Positions 1 through 10,106 are shown, numbered from the stretch's first letter. The stretch is 64,000 nucleotides of DNA from Candidatus Fukatsuia endosymbiont of Tuberolachnus salignus (GCF_964030845.1 NZ_OZ034983.1:1798001-1862000), one strand, 5' to 3'. Program-made: numbers and translations. Notes: generated by a model from the sequence alone, not told the origin.

Positions 1-1
1 G

Positions 2-3000
2 TCAGGCGAAGCACGGCAGCAGTTTGTTTTTGAATTGACAAATACGGCAGTCCTTCCTTCATGGGCACAGCAGTATAAAATTTCATCACTGGATCCCAAC
101 AACCTGCAACGATTTGATCATCTTCGTGCTGTCACTGATCCGATTATCGCCAGGCTGCAAAAATCAAACGAAGGAAGCGTTTATGAAGATGACCGCCGAG
201 CAATTTTTGATTTTAGTGATCAATTTATTACCTCATATGCTGCTGCTAGAGGCTATCAAACCAATCAAAAACGGGCCTTTTTTAGAACAGATATCAGCGG
301 GGTATTTCGTGGTGATCATCGTACTCCCTATAAATTAGCACTAGATGAAAAAATGTTGGCATTTGATGACAACCATGCACAACGTCATACTACCGACACA
401 ACACTCTATGCAAGTACTTCTTATCAGCATGATGCTGTACGATACGGTTATGGAAAATTCGTCTACCTAATTGATACACGAGGTTTAGAGGCTGTTCCGG
501 TAGCCGATAACGTTGTGCTCAATCCGAAAAATTCAACGACTGGCAATCTTACTGTTTCAGCCGAGGTTTACATTTCTGTGCCCAGCACCACAGGGATCCC
601 ATCCAGTCGCATATGGCTGGTGGACTCGGAAGGTCAAGAAGCGGTCAATGTTGCTGATCTTGCCGAACATTTTTATAACGATCTCATTGATCTTGAAGAG
701 GAAACGTTACAAGGTAAAAAATCAGAAATCTATGATCGGCTATTTTATAAAGCCCGTCATAAGGGTCTAAGGCTATTGGATATTAGCGAAATAACTCAGC
801 CAGATGCCACACAAAACATTCGTGACTATCAACACCCCCACTACCAGCACGTTGATCAGGGCTTAAACGCCCTCGGCTCGGCTAAACGCGAAAACGTTGA
901 CCACTGGATAAAGCCGGTAGTGAACATTGACAACACCCATACCGCTGGCGAAGGTAAAAAAAGTCGCATCATTATTCAATTGGAGAATGATGCTGAAAGC
1001 AAACGATCAGCAGGCGATTTGGCGAGTAAGCATCCAAACGAATCTGTCATCTTTCAGCGTGACGTACAAGGAAAATTGCGTTTGGTGTACGGTGATCCAG
1101 ACACGCTGGGTAACGAATTGTATCTGCTGTTTGTCGGTCATGGTCGTGGTGGCGAGAATGATGCACACAATAATAGCACCTTGGCAGAGTACAATGCTGC
1201 TGGACTGGCGGAGGTCACGCGGCAAATGGTGGGTGTGCTAAACACGCAATATCATCTCCATCGTCCGATAAGTAAGCTAATTCTTGTGGGTTGTGCGCTG
1301 GTCAATGATGATCAAAACAGCGGCTTTTTATTTGAATTTGTGCCCAAATTGCTTGAACAGGGTATAAAACCAACCACCCTCGTCGCTTACTCCGCCGAAA
1401 TAAAGGTCAGCAGGAAGGAGAGTGCACAAGGCGTCGGCCATAAACACCGTATGTCAGCAGATACAGAAGACAACCGAGCCAGCGCTGTGAGACTGAGTCT
1501 TACGCTTGATGCTAAACAAAACAACTATTTTCCCACGATTCAGAACGAGACTCAGAACGATTTTGCTGTCCGTCTACAACGAGTGATGACGATTGTCAAC
1601 GATCTAACCTCTCAACAGATACAACTTGATGCACTCAATGCCCAGCAACAGCACGACCTGGCAGATTTTTTCCATTATCCCGACGGGGATCTAAACGAAG
1701 AACGAGTACATCAACTTATTACCCATGAGCAGGATTATAGATTGTGGCGTAACGAAGCCGAACAGCTGCTACAATTGCGAGGGGTGCATCGGCAGCTGTC
1801 GGCATTGAGTGGACAAACGGCGTTGGAAAAGACGCAGGCTTGGAATAACCACCAAGTCCACAGTATTACCGCATGGCAGAAGATAACCGATGGCATCAAT
1901 GGCATTAAAATCGATCTTGCCCCACAGGCATTGTTTATTGGTGACAATAGCCCACAAGCGCACGCATCGGCAACCGCAGCCGCACTGGGCTGGTTACATA
2001 GTCGTACGCAAGGAGAAAATGTAAGCCAGCATTATCTTAATGGACTGAATACTTACGCTGAGATTAATGAACATCACACCGATGGCCCACTTTCTGACAA
2101 TGATACCCTTCAGGTACAAAAATTCCGCTTACTGTTTGATGCTTTGCGATCCACTCCTGACAGATCCCCCGATATTTTTACCCGACAGGCATTACCGACG
2201 ACCTATACTGAGGTTGCTGAGGGAAATTATTTATTAAAAATCGGCCAACATGCACTGACACTTTCTATTAGCCAAGATGAAACAGGATCACGTACTTTCG
2301 ATTTGTACGATCCTAATGCTGGCGCGATACGTATCCGTGGTTCCGATACCAACCAGAACCAGCAGACACTTCATGCCGCCTTGCAAACTTACCAGGCTCA
2401 TCTGAATAATAGCCCGATGCAAACAGTGGATAATCCGTCTGTTCCGGTGTTATATAAAGTGGATATAGCGGCTGCCCGCAAACGCTTCAGCACATTAGCA
2501 CAGCTGAAAACCTTGTTGGATGATTTTAAAAGTGAGTCGCAGCGACTGGCAACAGCGGGAAATATGACCCTCAGCAATGTTGCGATTTCCGTCCGCATAT
2601 TAGGGAAAATGGGGGCAAGAATAAAAGGTAAACCTTTTTCTGTGGCTCATCTTGCTCAGCTTACTCCATCGGAACTCGCGGACCAATTGCATTTTGATGT
2701 AAAAAAACTCTCTCGCTACTTGCATCAGGCCGATTACACCGATACAGCGACCCAACAGGCAGTGCGTTTTTTGAAGCAACAAATCATGGTTAAGGGAAAT
2801 ACCGAAAGTCTATTAGCACCAAGTCATCACGCGACTGCTGCCACCAGTGCACTTGAGCAATTAAGAATTATTGATCAATATGTTACTCTGATCCCGCTCG
2901 ACGAAACTGTGCATACTATTCCTATCCCTGTTGATCCACATAAAACAACGCAAATAAGAGCAACACTACAGATCGAGCCGACGCTCGGAACGGCAGTGAA

Positions 3001-6000
3001 AAATGTACCAATCACCACAGGTTGGACAAAACTCAATCGTATCAGTGGCCATGTCGGCCGTACAATGCAAGGTTACGGTTATCTGCGAGCGCTAAGAGAC
3101 ATAGCAAAATATGATGCCTTGCTGAAAAATGACCACCTGAGTGTAGAACAGAGAGAATACCTCACCTTTGAAAAAAATCTAGCGCTGTTTTCCCTGACCA
3201 GCAACATCGCAATTGATTTGATACAAGAAGGTTTCGGTCTATGGAGCAGCCGTCTGGCTCAACTCGGCATGCGCTCCGGCTTTAAGTTACAACTGGCGCG
3301 CTTTGGTGGACCGGTTCTCGGGGTGCTTTCCAGTGGCTTTGATATCTACCAGGCTTATCGTGCATTCACGCAGCTGGCTGTCACCACTGACCCAAAACTT
3401 CGTCAAGATTTGCTGGTAAACGGTTCACTTTCAGTCGCCGGTGCACTGGTTAGTATCGGCGTACCTGTCGCTTTTGCCATCGGTGGCACCACAGCCAGCG
3501 TGGCCGGACCTGTCGGCTTGGTCATTGGGGCAGCATTATTACTTGCTGGTGGGATTTATTCTGCCGTTCGTGAGGTGGAAGACATCAAAAAAGTGGTTCC
3601 TTTAACCGATTGGCAGACTCTCCGTAGCGGTTGGCTCGCCTTTTGGAATCAACATCAAGATCCCCATGTTGCCAATTCGTTGACACGTCACCAAACAGAA
3701 CAGGAAGCAGAAAAAACCATCAAAACACAGCGAGAAGAGGAGGCGCGCAAGCTACTCAACGCGAATATCAACATTGAAACCCTTTACCTAAGCTTAGGTA
3801 AGCCAAAGTTAATCAAACACCATTACAAAAAAATCGTCGCGAAAGACTTGGCGGATAACGAACACAGTATACGGGATCATATTCCCCTCACAGAGGACCC
3901 TACAAAAACAATGCACGCTGAAGCGGCCAGATACATAACAAAACATTCTGCGCCTATGGTAGATCTCACCTTCAAAGAAGGACCTACGGTTGTCAACAGT
4001 AAGTACACTTATTTTACTTATAGCTGGCAAGAAACGGACGATATCGTTAGTAGTGGCGTAAAAATGCCAGGATCTGTGCTACAAAAGTCATTTATTGGTG
4101 CATTCAGACAGGTAGGTCACTTTATCAATGGAACAGAAGACGAACACGCGGCGCTGAAAAGAGAGTTGGCATGCTTAAATCCGCTGCAAAATGATTATCG
4201 TACAGTAATGGGAGACTTCAACGGGGATGGTGCTCGTGATATCGGTTATCTCTCTACTCAAGGCTTTTATTTATTACTGTCTGATAAGCAAGGTCGTTAT
4301 ACTGAACGGCAGCATATCGCAGAGATCCGCTTAATAAGTGGTTTGACCGTACGCACCTTGGTAGGAGATATCGACGGTGATAAACAAGACGATATCGTTA
4401 TCCTCATCGAGAGCCAATATCCTACGCGTATTTTGCTGGCAAAAGAAAACGGCCGTTTTATTGAAACATTCCCACAAGGTGTGCCCGTTCCCCCCTCAAT
4501 CAATATCGATGCAGTTCCCGTATTGGTTGACATCGATCAGGATGGCCATGCTGATTTAGTCTCCTTTACCCGCAACATAATCAAATCCGGGGTTCACAAC
4601 GTAAACCGACTGGATGGTATCAACATCAGTTATGGCAAGAAGACCGGTGAATTTGATCAGCCTCATGTACTCCCATTCTCGGAGTTAGCCATAGCACAAC
4701 CTGCAGTCTCTCAATATACCCATCGTGTTGCCGGCGATATCAATGGTGATGGCTACGGCGATATTGTCTCACTGACCGCAGAAGGAAAACTGTATACCCT
4801 GTTAGGTACCGGAAATCGAAGAAACCCTTTTGTCGCACTGGCAGAACAACAACATGCAGGGATCACTCAGCTGGCTCGGGATTTTAATACGGCGCAAGTA
4901 CAGCTAGGTGACATGAATAACGACGGTTTCGCTGATTTAATGGTTATCCAGGCTAACGGCCGTTACACCCTGGCTGAGGGAAAAAAAGACGGCACATTTG
5001 GTTCTCCGCACACAGATACCGGGAGTAATGAAACAGGCAGAACACGCCCGAACAGATTAGCAATACGAGGCGAACAACATACATTGGGTATCGGTCAAGA
5101 TGAAAATGGTCAGAACCAGCTGTTATCACTCAATAAGGCCGGTGTGATCAACGCCCATAGCCTGACTAGCACACTCATCAAAGAAACGGTAGCCTGGTTT
5201 AGTTTGGGTGGTGGCAAGGATACCGTGACAGGCCAAACGACACAAAAAAATGTCTTCGAAGTGGGCATTGGACCAAAACAATTTACTGGTGGTCGATTGG
5301 CAGACAGCTTTTTATTAATGGGGCAACCTGCACCTGATGATGAACGCGACGCCAGTGTACTTAATGGCGGCATGGAACCAACGGAAACCGGCACGTTATC
5401 AACAGATACAGACGATAGGGTGATAGGTGCCGCCGCATTGAAAAATGGAGAAGGATATGACATCAATCTGGTTGAAAGGGTAGCCCGCTATAGAAAAAGC
5501 AAAAAGGTCATTACCAACTTGCACAATATCGAACATGCTTACGGACACCGTGAAACAGATGACACCCTGGTCGGCGACGACGCTGATAATCAGTTAAATG
5601 GTATGGGCGGTTATGATGTACTACGTGGAAACGGCGGTAATGATAGATTGACATTACAAGAAGGGCTTGCCATTGGTGGTACAGGCATAGATAGCTACCA
5701 TATTTTGCAACATCAGAGATCTGAAGAAGTCTCCGTGGTACTGGAGGAAAGCACGAGTAGGCAGGAATTAAGTAAAATTATACTGGATTATAAGGCCGCT
5801 GCTATCAATAATATCTCATTGCAAAACGGTGATGTAGAGTGGGCATTGCGTAATGATAACGGTCACATTACTCGATTAACGTTGCGTAATATGTATGCTG
5901 TTAGTCCCGACGGTAAGCAACAAAACCTGCAACATAACTATGTCCTCTACACAAATGATGGATTGTGCCTTACTGGCTGGCCAGCCACACTGAGCCAAAA

Positions 6001-8032
6001 CCCAGACACCAGTTGGCCATCACTGACGCCGTTACAAGCACAGTATGTGATTGCTCATGACCAAAGCCGTAGAGTACATTTGATGGCGGCTCCTCCAGAA
6101 CAAATCAAAGTTGAATTACAAACAAGCGAAAGTCTAGGACGGATTGATGTCAAGGTTAACGGTCAATCTGTCAGTAATAATGAAAATAATGCGCCCACTG
6201 TTTTGCCAAACTTTTTGCAACTGTCGCTAGTCGGCACAGAATTTAGCACTGCAGTACAGGGAGATGAAAAAGACAACCGGTTATCGACAACACCCTCAGC
6301 AGGAGATGAAGACAATAGCCGCACCCGTATCGATACGCTGGTAGGTAAAGGAGGGGCGGATCAGTATTTTATTGGCAGTGGTACACGCCACGTTATCATT
6401 GATAACCAAGATGATCACAACAACACCGACAAGGTAGCGGCACAGGATATGTTGATCTTACCCTGGTCACTCAAAGAAACCTGTATAGATCAACAGGGTG
6501 ACGATATTGAGCTACGTCACTATCAAACACCGGGCATCTATCCGACCATCCGTATTCTCAACTTTATGCTATCCGAACGTTATCGCCATCTCTTGTTACA
6601 GGGTAAAGGTGGCGCTTTTGAACCGCTGCTTATCAATCCACAAAAACAGGTTACCGTTGGACAAGCGGTTGCCACAGAGCAAAATGATATTATCCTGATA
6701 CGCCATGAAACAGCATTGATCGATAAAAAACTAAACTTACTGGCTGGCAATGACATATTCAGTGATCTCAGCGAAGGTGGGTATCATGTGCAAGGTGGAG
6801 CAGGTAATGACTTCATCGCATTTGAACAGGGTGATAACATTCTAGAAGGCAACGCCGGCGACGACATCCTAAAAGGTGGTGCCGGCAGTGATAAGCTATA
6901 CGGTAACCAAGGTCACGATCAGCTTGATGGTGGTCAGGGAGACGATGAACTTAACGGTGGCGAAGGAGACGACACTTACCGTTACACGCTCGGTGACGGT
7001 CATGATGTCATCCATGATAATGCAGGTAAAAATAGCCTACAGCTATTCGGTGATATCAGCCTAAGCAGTATACGCACGCGCAGAATGGGTCATGATTTAC
7101 AGATCATCTTCACCGCTTTGGATAGCAACGGTGACGATGATGAGACTCAAGCCATCACGCTAAGTAATGGCTACCATAATCACGTTATCGATAGCATCGA
7201 AATAGCCGGCAAGTTTTATACCGTTGATCAATTGCAGGCAAATACCTGCATACAATTCACTGCTACAAACAACAGCATACACGGCATTCGAGGAAAGACT
7301 GGCGACGATCGATTAACCGGTGGTGCGGGGATCGATTGGATCGACGGTGGAGCAGGAAGAGACTGGATCGACGGTGGAGCTGGCGATGACGAACTTGATG
7401 GCCAATCAGGAAACGATCAGCTTTATGGTCGTCAGGGCAATGATAAACTCAATGGCGGAACCGGTAACGACTTACTTGACGGTGGTGAAGGCAAGGATTT
7501 ACTCGGAGGGGGCAAGGGAAATGACCAACTCTATGCTGGCAAAGGAGATGACATGCTGGTTGGAGGTGAAGGGAATGATTATCTCCGTGGTCATGAAGGA
7601 GATGATACTTATCTATATTGGAAAGGAGATGGCCACGACATTATCAGAGACAGCAACGGTGCCAATACCGTGAAATTCTCGGGGCACCACTTTACGCTAG
7701 AAAATTTTCTGTTTAAAACTATTGCAAACGATCTGATCATTTTTATACTCGATGGTCAAGGTCGTGTTGATGGCAGCGTACAGGTCAAAGATCAATTCAG
7801 ATCGTCATCTGATGGCACAGTAAAAATTAAAGTGCAAGAACGCGAGCTTACCCGTAAGGATATTCAACAGCGAACAGCACCCTGCTCTAGCGACAGTGTT
7901 GGCTATCAGTACCTGACACAGGCAATAGCGGCAATGCCTACAGAAGCCTCGATGCAAGCGGCATCAGAATCAATGTTATTCTCTGCTGCCCCTCGCCAAC
8001 AACCGCTAGCCACATCTAATGCAGTGATTTAA
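2..8032 (+). CDS. Giant RTX/clostridial-type toxin 1 (5' end outside window)
   Basis: The frame is open from base 2 and a TTG at 35 is the first possible start, so the gene very probably begins upstream. Residue numbers count from that TTG. Residues about 85-200 resemble an R-S-E ADP-ribosyltransferase: R92 in VFRGDHRTP, S127-T128-S129 in YASTS, and E177 in SAEVYIS followed by GIPSSRIW. Residues about 305-490 match the C80 self-cleaving protease of MARTX and TcdB toxins, with H369 (FVGHGRGG) and C420 (LVGCALVNDD). Residues about 600-790 look C58 (YopT)-like, with QHALTL (H739) and LYDPNAG (D759), but no cysteine lies between C420 and H739. A long hydrophobic stretch at about 1040-1185 resembles a TcdA/TcdB pore region. 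Five FG-GAP-like repeats (GDFNGDG, GDINGDG and similar) cover about 1390-1630. Glycine/aspartate RTX nonapeptides lie near 1850-1880, 2240-2320 and 2420-2535. No type I secretion genes are in the window. Domain order is clear; function is inferred. Confidence 0.85.
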   Translation, partial: SGEARQQFVFELTNTAVLPSWAQQYKISSLDPNNLQRFDHLRAVTDPIIARLQKSNEGSVYEDDRRAIFDFSDQFITSYAAARGYQTNQKRAFFRTDISGVFRGDHRTPYKLALDEKMLAFDDNHAQRHTTDTTLYASTSYQHDAVRYGYGKFVYLIDTRGLEAVPVADNVVLNPKNSTTGNLTVSAEVYISVPSTTGIPSSRIWLVDSEGQEAVNVADLAEHFYNDLIDLEEETLQGKKSEIYDRLFYKARHKGLRLLDISEITQPDATQNIRDYQHPHYQHVDQGLNALGSAKRENVDHWIKPVVNIDNTHTAGEGKKSRIIIQLENDAESKRSAGDLASKHPNESVIFQRDVQGKLRLVYGDPDTLGNELYLLFVGHGRGGENDAHNNSTLAEYNAAGLAEVTRQMVGVLNTQYHLHRPISKLILVGCALVNDDQNSGFLFEFVPKLLEQGIKPTTLVAYSAEIKVSRKESAQGVGHKHRMSADTEDNRASAVRLSLTLDAKQNNYFPTIQNETQNDFAVRLQRVMTIVNDLTSQQIQLDALNAQQQHDLADFFHYPDGDLNEERVHQLITHEQDYRLWRNEAEQLLQLRGVHRQLSALSGQTALEKTQAWNNHQVHSITAWQKITDGINGIKIDLAPQALFIGDNSPQAHASATAAALGWLHSRTQGENVSQHYLNGLNTYAEINEHHTDGPLSDNDTLQVQKFRLLFDALRSTPDRSPDIFTRQALPTTYTEVAEGNYLLKIGQHALTLSISQDETGSRTFDLYDPNAGAIRIRGSDTNQNQQTLHAALQTYQAHLNNSPMQTVDNPSVPVLYKVDIAAARKRFSTLAQLKTLLDDFKSESQRLATAGNMTLSNVAISVRILGKMGARIKGKPFSVAHLAQLTPSELADQLHFDVKKLSRYLHQADYTDTATQQAVRFLKQQIMVKGNTESLLAPSHHATAATSALEQLRIIDQYVTLIPLDETVHTIPIPVDPHKTTQIRATLQIEPTLGTAVKNVPITTGWTKLNRISGHVGRTMQGYGYLRALRDIAKYDALLKNDHLSVEQREYLTFEKNLALFSLTSNIAIDLIQEGFGLWSSRLAQLGMRSGFKLQLARFGGPVLGVLSSGFDIYQAYRAFTQLAVTTDPKLRQDLLVNGSLSVAGALVSIGVPVAFAIGGTTASVAGPVGLVIGAALLLAGGIYSAVREVEDIKKVVPLTDWQTLRSGWLAFWNQHQDPHVANSLTRHQTEQEAEKTIKTQREEEARKLLNANINIETLYLSLGKPKLIKHHYKKIVAKDLADNEHSIRDHIPLTEDPTKTMHAEAARYITKHSAPMVDLTFKEGPTVVNSKYTYFTYSWQETDDIVSSGVKMPGSVLQKSFIGAFRQVGHFINGTEDEHAALKRELACLNPLQNDYRTVMGDFNGDGARDIGYLSTQGFYLLLSDKQGRYTERQHIAEIRLISGLTVRTLVGDIDGDKQDDIVILIESQYPTRILLAKENGRFIETFPQGVPVPPSINIDAVPVLVDIDQDGHADLVSFTRNIIKSGVHNVNRLDGINISYGKKTGEFDQPHVLPFSELAIAQPAVSQYTHRVAGDINGDGYGDIVSLTAEGKLYTLLGTGNRRNPFVALAEQQHAGITQLARDFNTAQVQLGDMNNDGFADLMVIQANGRYTLAEGKKDGTFGSPHTDTGSNETGRTRPNRLAIRGEQHTLGIGQDENGQNQLLSLNKAGVINAHSLTSTLIKETVAWFSLGGGKDTVTGQTTQKNVFEVGIGPKQFTGGRLADSFLLMGQPAPDDERDASVLNGGMEPTETGTLSTDTDDRVIGAAALKNGEGYDINLVERVARYRKSKKVITNLHNIEHAYGHRETDDTLVGDDADNQLNGMGGYDVLRGNGGNDRLTLQEGLAIGGTGIDSYHILQHQRSEEVSVVLEESTSRQELSKIILDYKAAAINNISLQNGDVEWALRNDNGHITRLTLRNMYAVSPDGKQQNLQHNYVLYTNDGLCLTGWPATLSQNPDTSWPSLTPLQAQYVIAHDQSRRVHLMAAPPEQIKVELQTSESLGRIDVKVNGQSVSNNENNAPTVLPNFLQLSLVGTEFSTAVQGDEKDNRLSTTPSAGDEDNSRTRIDTLVGKGGADQYFIGSGTRHVIIDNQDDHNNTDKVAAQDMLILPWSLKETCIDQQGDDIELRHYQTPGIYPTIRILNFMLSERYRHLLLQGKGGAFEPLLINPQKQVTVGQAVATEQNDIILIRHETALIDKKLNLLAGNDIFSDLSEGGYHVQGGAGNDFIAFEQGDNILEGNAGDDILKGGAGSDKLYGNQGHDQLDGGQGDDELNGGEGDDTYRYTLGDGHDVIHDNAGKNSLQLFGDISLSSIRTRRMGHDLQIIFTALDSNGDDDETQAITLSNGYHNHVIDSIEIAGKFYTVDQLQANTCIQFTATNNSIHGIRGKTGDDRLTGGAGIDWIDGGAGRDWIDGGAGDDELDGQSGNDQLYGRQGNDKLNGGTGNDLLDGGEGKDLLGGGKGNDQLYAGKGDDMLVGGEGNDYLRGHEGDDTYLYWKGDGHDIIRDSNGANTVKFSGHHFTLENFLFKTIANDLIIFILDGQGRVDGSVQVKDQFRSSSDGTVKIKVQERELTRKDIQQRTAPCSSDSVGYQYLTQAIAAMPTEASMQAASESMLFSAAPRQQPLATSNAVI

Positions 8033-8106
8033 CCCCAATGGCCTCTCTTTCGATGAGAAGTAGAGTAGGTCTCTGGTTTGACATCATCTCCCCAGCGACC
8101 TCTCGT

Positions 8107-8141
8107 CAAACCGTGCTTGCAGTTTTCCCGCACACGGCTTT
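8107..8141 (-). ncRNA. Group II intron domain V hairpin
   Basis: Read on the minus strand this is a 35-base hairpin that opens with AAAGCCGTGTGCGG and closes with GCAAGCACGGTTTG. The catalytic AGC-type base, the GAAA loop and the long G/C stem are those of group II intron domain V. It lies just downstream of the reverse transcriptase stop codon, where domain V belongs. Confidence 0.8.
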
Positions 8142-8164
8142 CCGACTGTCTTCTTTCCACAGCG

Positions 8165-9502
8165 TTACGACGGCACAGGTCGGGCATACCGACTCCCTTC
8201 ATCTCCGGTTACGGACAGGCTGTACAGCTTAAACAGCCCGTGGTAATCGTAGAACCAGGACGGCGGGTGGTCCCTCCACCCCTTACCCCGTTTCTTGTGC
8301 TTCTTCCGCAACATGATGCAGAGTGTCCATATCGTGTAATTCGCTATGCTCAAGAAATGCTTCCTTGAATTACCTGTCTTGAAGTAATTCCCCCATCCGC
8401 GAAGAATCGGGTTTACCTTTTCTTTCACCAATGTGGGCCAATCCCAGTGCTGCCCTTTTCGGACAACATCACGGATTTTCTGCTTAACAGACTTCATAGC
8501 CTTGGGAGTCGGATAGTAAAAGGTCTTCAACTCGCCCGTCACTTTCGATGGTTGAACTGCGAACCTGTGACCTAGAAAGTCAAACGGCTCTTTCATGGCA
8601 TTAACTATCCGCGTTTTCTTGGCATTAAGCGTCAACCCAAGTCGGTCTAAGACTTTCTTGGCCTGATCCAGATAAAACTCCGGGCGCTTGCTGCACAAAA
8701 TCACAAAATCGTCGGCATATCGCACGATATGAGCATCATGCGGACGTTTACCGAACGCCTTTTTCTCCCACGTCGAATCAAGCCAGTGCAGGTAGAGATT
8801 AGCGAGCAAGGGAGAAATTACTCCCCCTTGCGGCGTACCGGTCGTCTCCTTCCGGATTTTCATCTCTTCCATCGCTCCAGCTTTAAGCCACATCTCGATC
8901 AGCTTTACAACCGAGCGATCAATGACTCTGGTTCGAACGGACAGCAGTAATTTATCGTGCGGAATTGTGTCAAAGTACGACTTCAAATCCGCATCTACCA
9001 CCCAGTGGCACTTGAAATTCAGCCACTTGTAGATTTCCCGCAATGCTTGTTGTGCATTCTTCCGAGGCCGGAAGCCATACGAGCAATCCTTGAAGGTAGC
9101 CTCAAAAAGAGGTTCGATAACAATTTTCACCGCTGCCTGAACAACACGATCTGCGATAACGGGAATGCCTAGAGGTCTTTGCGTTCCGTCAGCCTTGGGG
9201 ATGTACACCCGTTTGACCGGCAGAGGCGTGTACCTCTTTTCCATGAGTTTTGTTTGGATTTCAGCCAAGAATGACCCAACTCCAACTTCCTTTTCAATGA
9301 CTTCAAAAGTCTGCTGGTCGATGCCTGGGGCACCTTTGTTGGCTCGGACTTGCTTGTAGGCCATCCATAACACATCGATCTGACACACCTTGTCATACAG
9401 CACGCCGAATTTCCGTGTTGGATTCGTCTTGGCTGCTAGGTATAACTTTCGTTGCAGTACTCGCACTCTTTCTAGCGACGTGTTTTCAGCTTTCGCAATC
9501 AC
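8165..9502 (-). CDS. ltrA: Group II intron reverse transcriptase/maturase
   Basis: A 445-residue protein that would splice the intron RNA and copy it into DNA during retrohoming. Reverse transcriptase motifs are in order: the PLGIPVIADRVVQ block, YGFRPRKNAQQAL, VVDADLKSYFDTI, the GTPQGGVISPLLANLYLH block, and the active-site YADD in VRYADDFVILC. The maturase (GIIM) region is KVNPILRGWGNYF onward. The protein ends soon after that with no HNH endonuclease zinc-binding cysteine pairs, so it would rely on another route for priming, as group IIC enzymes do. The start ATG (IAKAENTSLERVRVLQ) is the only good candidate. The frame is intact, so the intron may be active. Confidence 0.95.
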   Translation of the reverse strand: MIAKAENTSLERVRVLQRKLYLAAKTNPTRKFGVLYDKVCQIDVLWMAYKQVRANKGAPGIDQQTFEVIEKEVGVGSFLAEIQTKLMEKRYTPLPVKRVYIPKADGTQRPLGIPVIADRVVQAAVKIVIEPLFEATFKDCSYGFRPRKNAQQALREIYKWLNFKCHWVVDADLKSYFDTIPHDKLLLSVRTRVIDRSVVKLIEMWLKAGAMEEMKIRKETTGTPQGGVISPLLANLYLHWLDSTWEKKAFGKRPHDAHIVRYADDFVILCSKRPEFYLDQAKKVLDRLGLTLNAKKTRIVNAMKEPFDFLGHRFAVQPSKVTGELKTFYYPTPKAMKSVKQKIRDVVRKGQHWDWPTLVKEKVNPILRGWGNYFKTGNSRKHFLSIANYTIWTLCIMLRKKHKKRGKGWRDHPPSWFYDYHGLFKLYSLSVTGDEGSRYARPVPS

Positions 9503-10045
9503 GTAATGCCTCCTACAAAAAATAGCATGACAGAAGCAGAGGCCCTTCTCTCCGACGAGGTTATGTTGTCCTCATCATCAACAGTACTATGGCCTCCTCC
9601 GACTCCTCTATCCCGCGTCTATTCGAACTTCGGCGGTTACCTTATATCTTCAATTACGCGGTGGGTTAAACCACGACGGGTAGAGGTCTCGTTCGTTCCG
9701 CTCAGTTCTATGCGCACATCCCATCCTCAATACCCCGAGTTCCCGTTCTAGCTTCAAGTGGTTAGTTAATCCACTAGAACTCGATGACCTTCGCCCCCAT
9801 TCCAAAGGCTCGGCGGAACCACCCTACACCACACTCTCCCAGCATTGCCGTGTGGCTGACATTTACGAGGCTTGTTCAGGTTCACTTTCGTTACGGGCTG
9901 TGTGCTTGCGCGCGCCCACGGACTGGGTCAGGGGCAACGTTTATCCGGCGTTGCTTCCATGTTTCAGTCGCCTTCCACATGTACGCCATAGCTACGCAAT
10001 CAAACTAACCAATTATTGCAGCAGGACTCGCACCTGCAAGAAACT

Positions 10046-10066
10046 GAGCAGCTTAGCGAACCGCTC
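10046..10066 (-). terminator. Hairpin behind cysB (terminator-like)
   Basis: On the minus strand GAGCGG-UU pairs with AAG-CUGCUC (one or two G-U pairs) around a 5-base loop, followed by AGTTTCTT. The U tract is short, so this is a weak Rho-independent terminator at best. It lies 41 bases past the cysB stop and 12 bases before the 5' end of the group II intron. Confidence 0.45.
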
Positions 10067-10106
10067 GGAGAGGTACATCATCATTCTAAATGAGGCATTT
10101 TTAACT

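Larger units (their letters stand above)
8050..10033 (-). mobile_element. Group II intron, about 2.0 kb
   Basis: On the minus strand a group II-type 5' end, GTGCGAGTC, starts at 10033. It is followed by about 530 bases of structured leader, the reverse transcriptase gene, and a domain V hairpin at 8107-8141. A domain VI-like hairpin follows (stem AGGTC/GACCT, about 8069-8103). The exact 3' end cannot be fixed by eye and lies about 8040-8075, so it falls just after the stop codon of toxin 1. The total length fits a complete intron. It sits 12 bases past a terminator-like hairpin behind cysB, which resembles the insertion habit of group IIC introns. The reverse transcriptase shows no HNH endonuclease domain, in line with that. 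Confidence 0.75.

Noticed and set aside
7300..7640. Regularly spaced repeats in the toxin 1 3' end that could look like a CRISPR array
   Set aside because: They are in-frame RTX nonapeptide codons (GGxGxDxLx), not identical direct repeats with unique spacers.
2..8032. A complete toxin 1 gene starting with TTG at 35
   Set aside because: The frame is open upstream of 35 to the first base of the window, and no ribosome site precedes the TTG, so it is a window cut.
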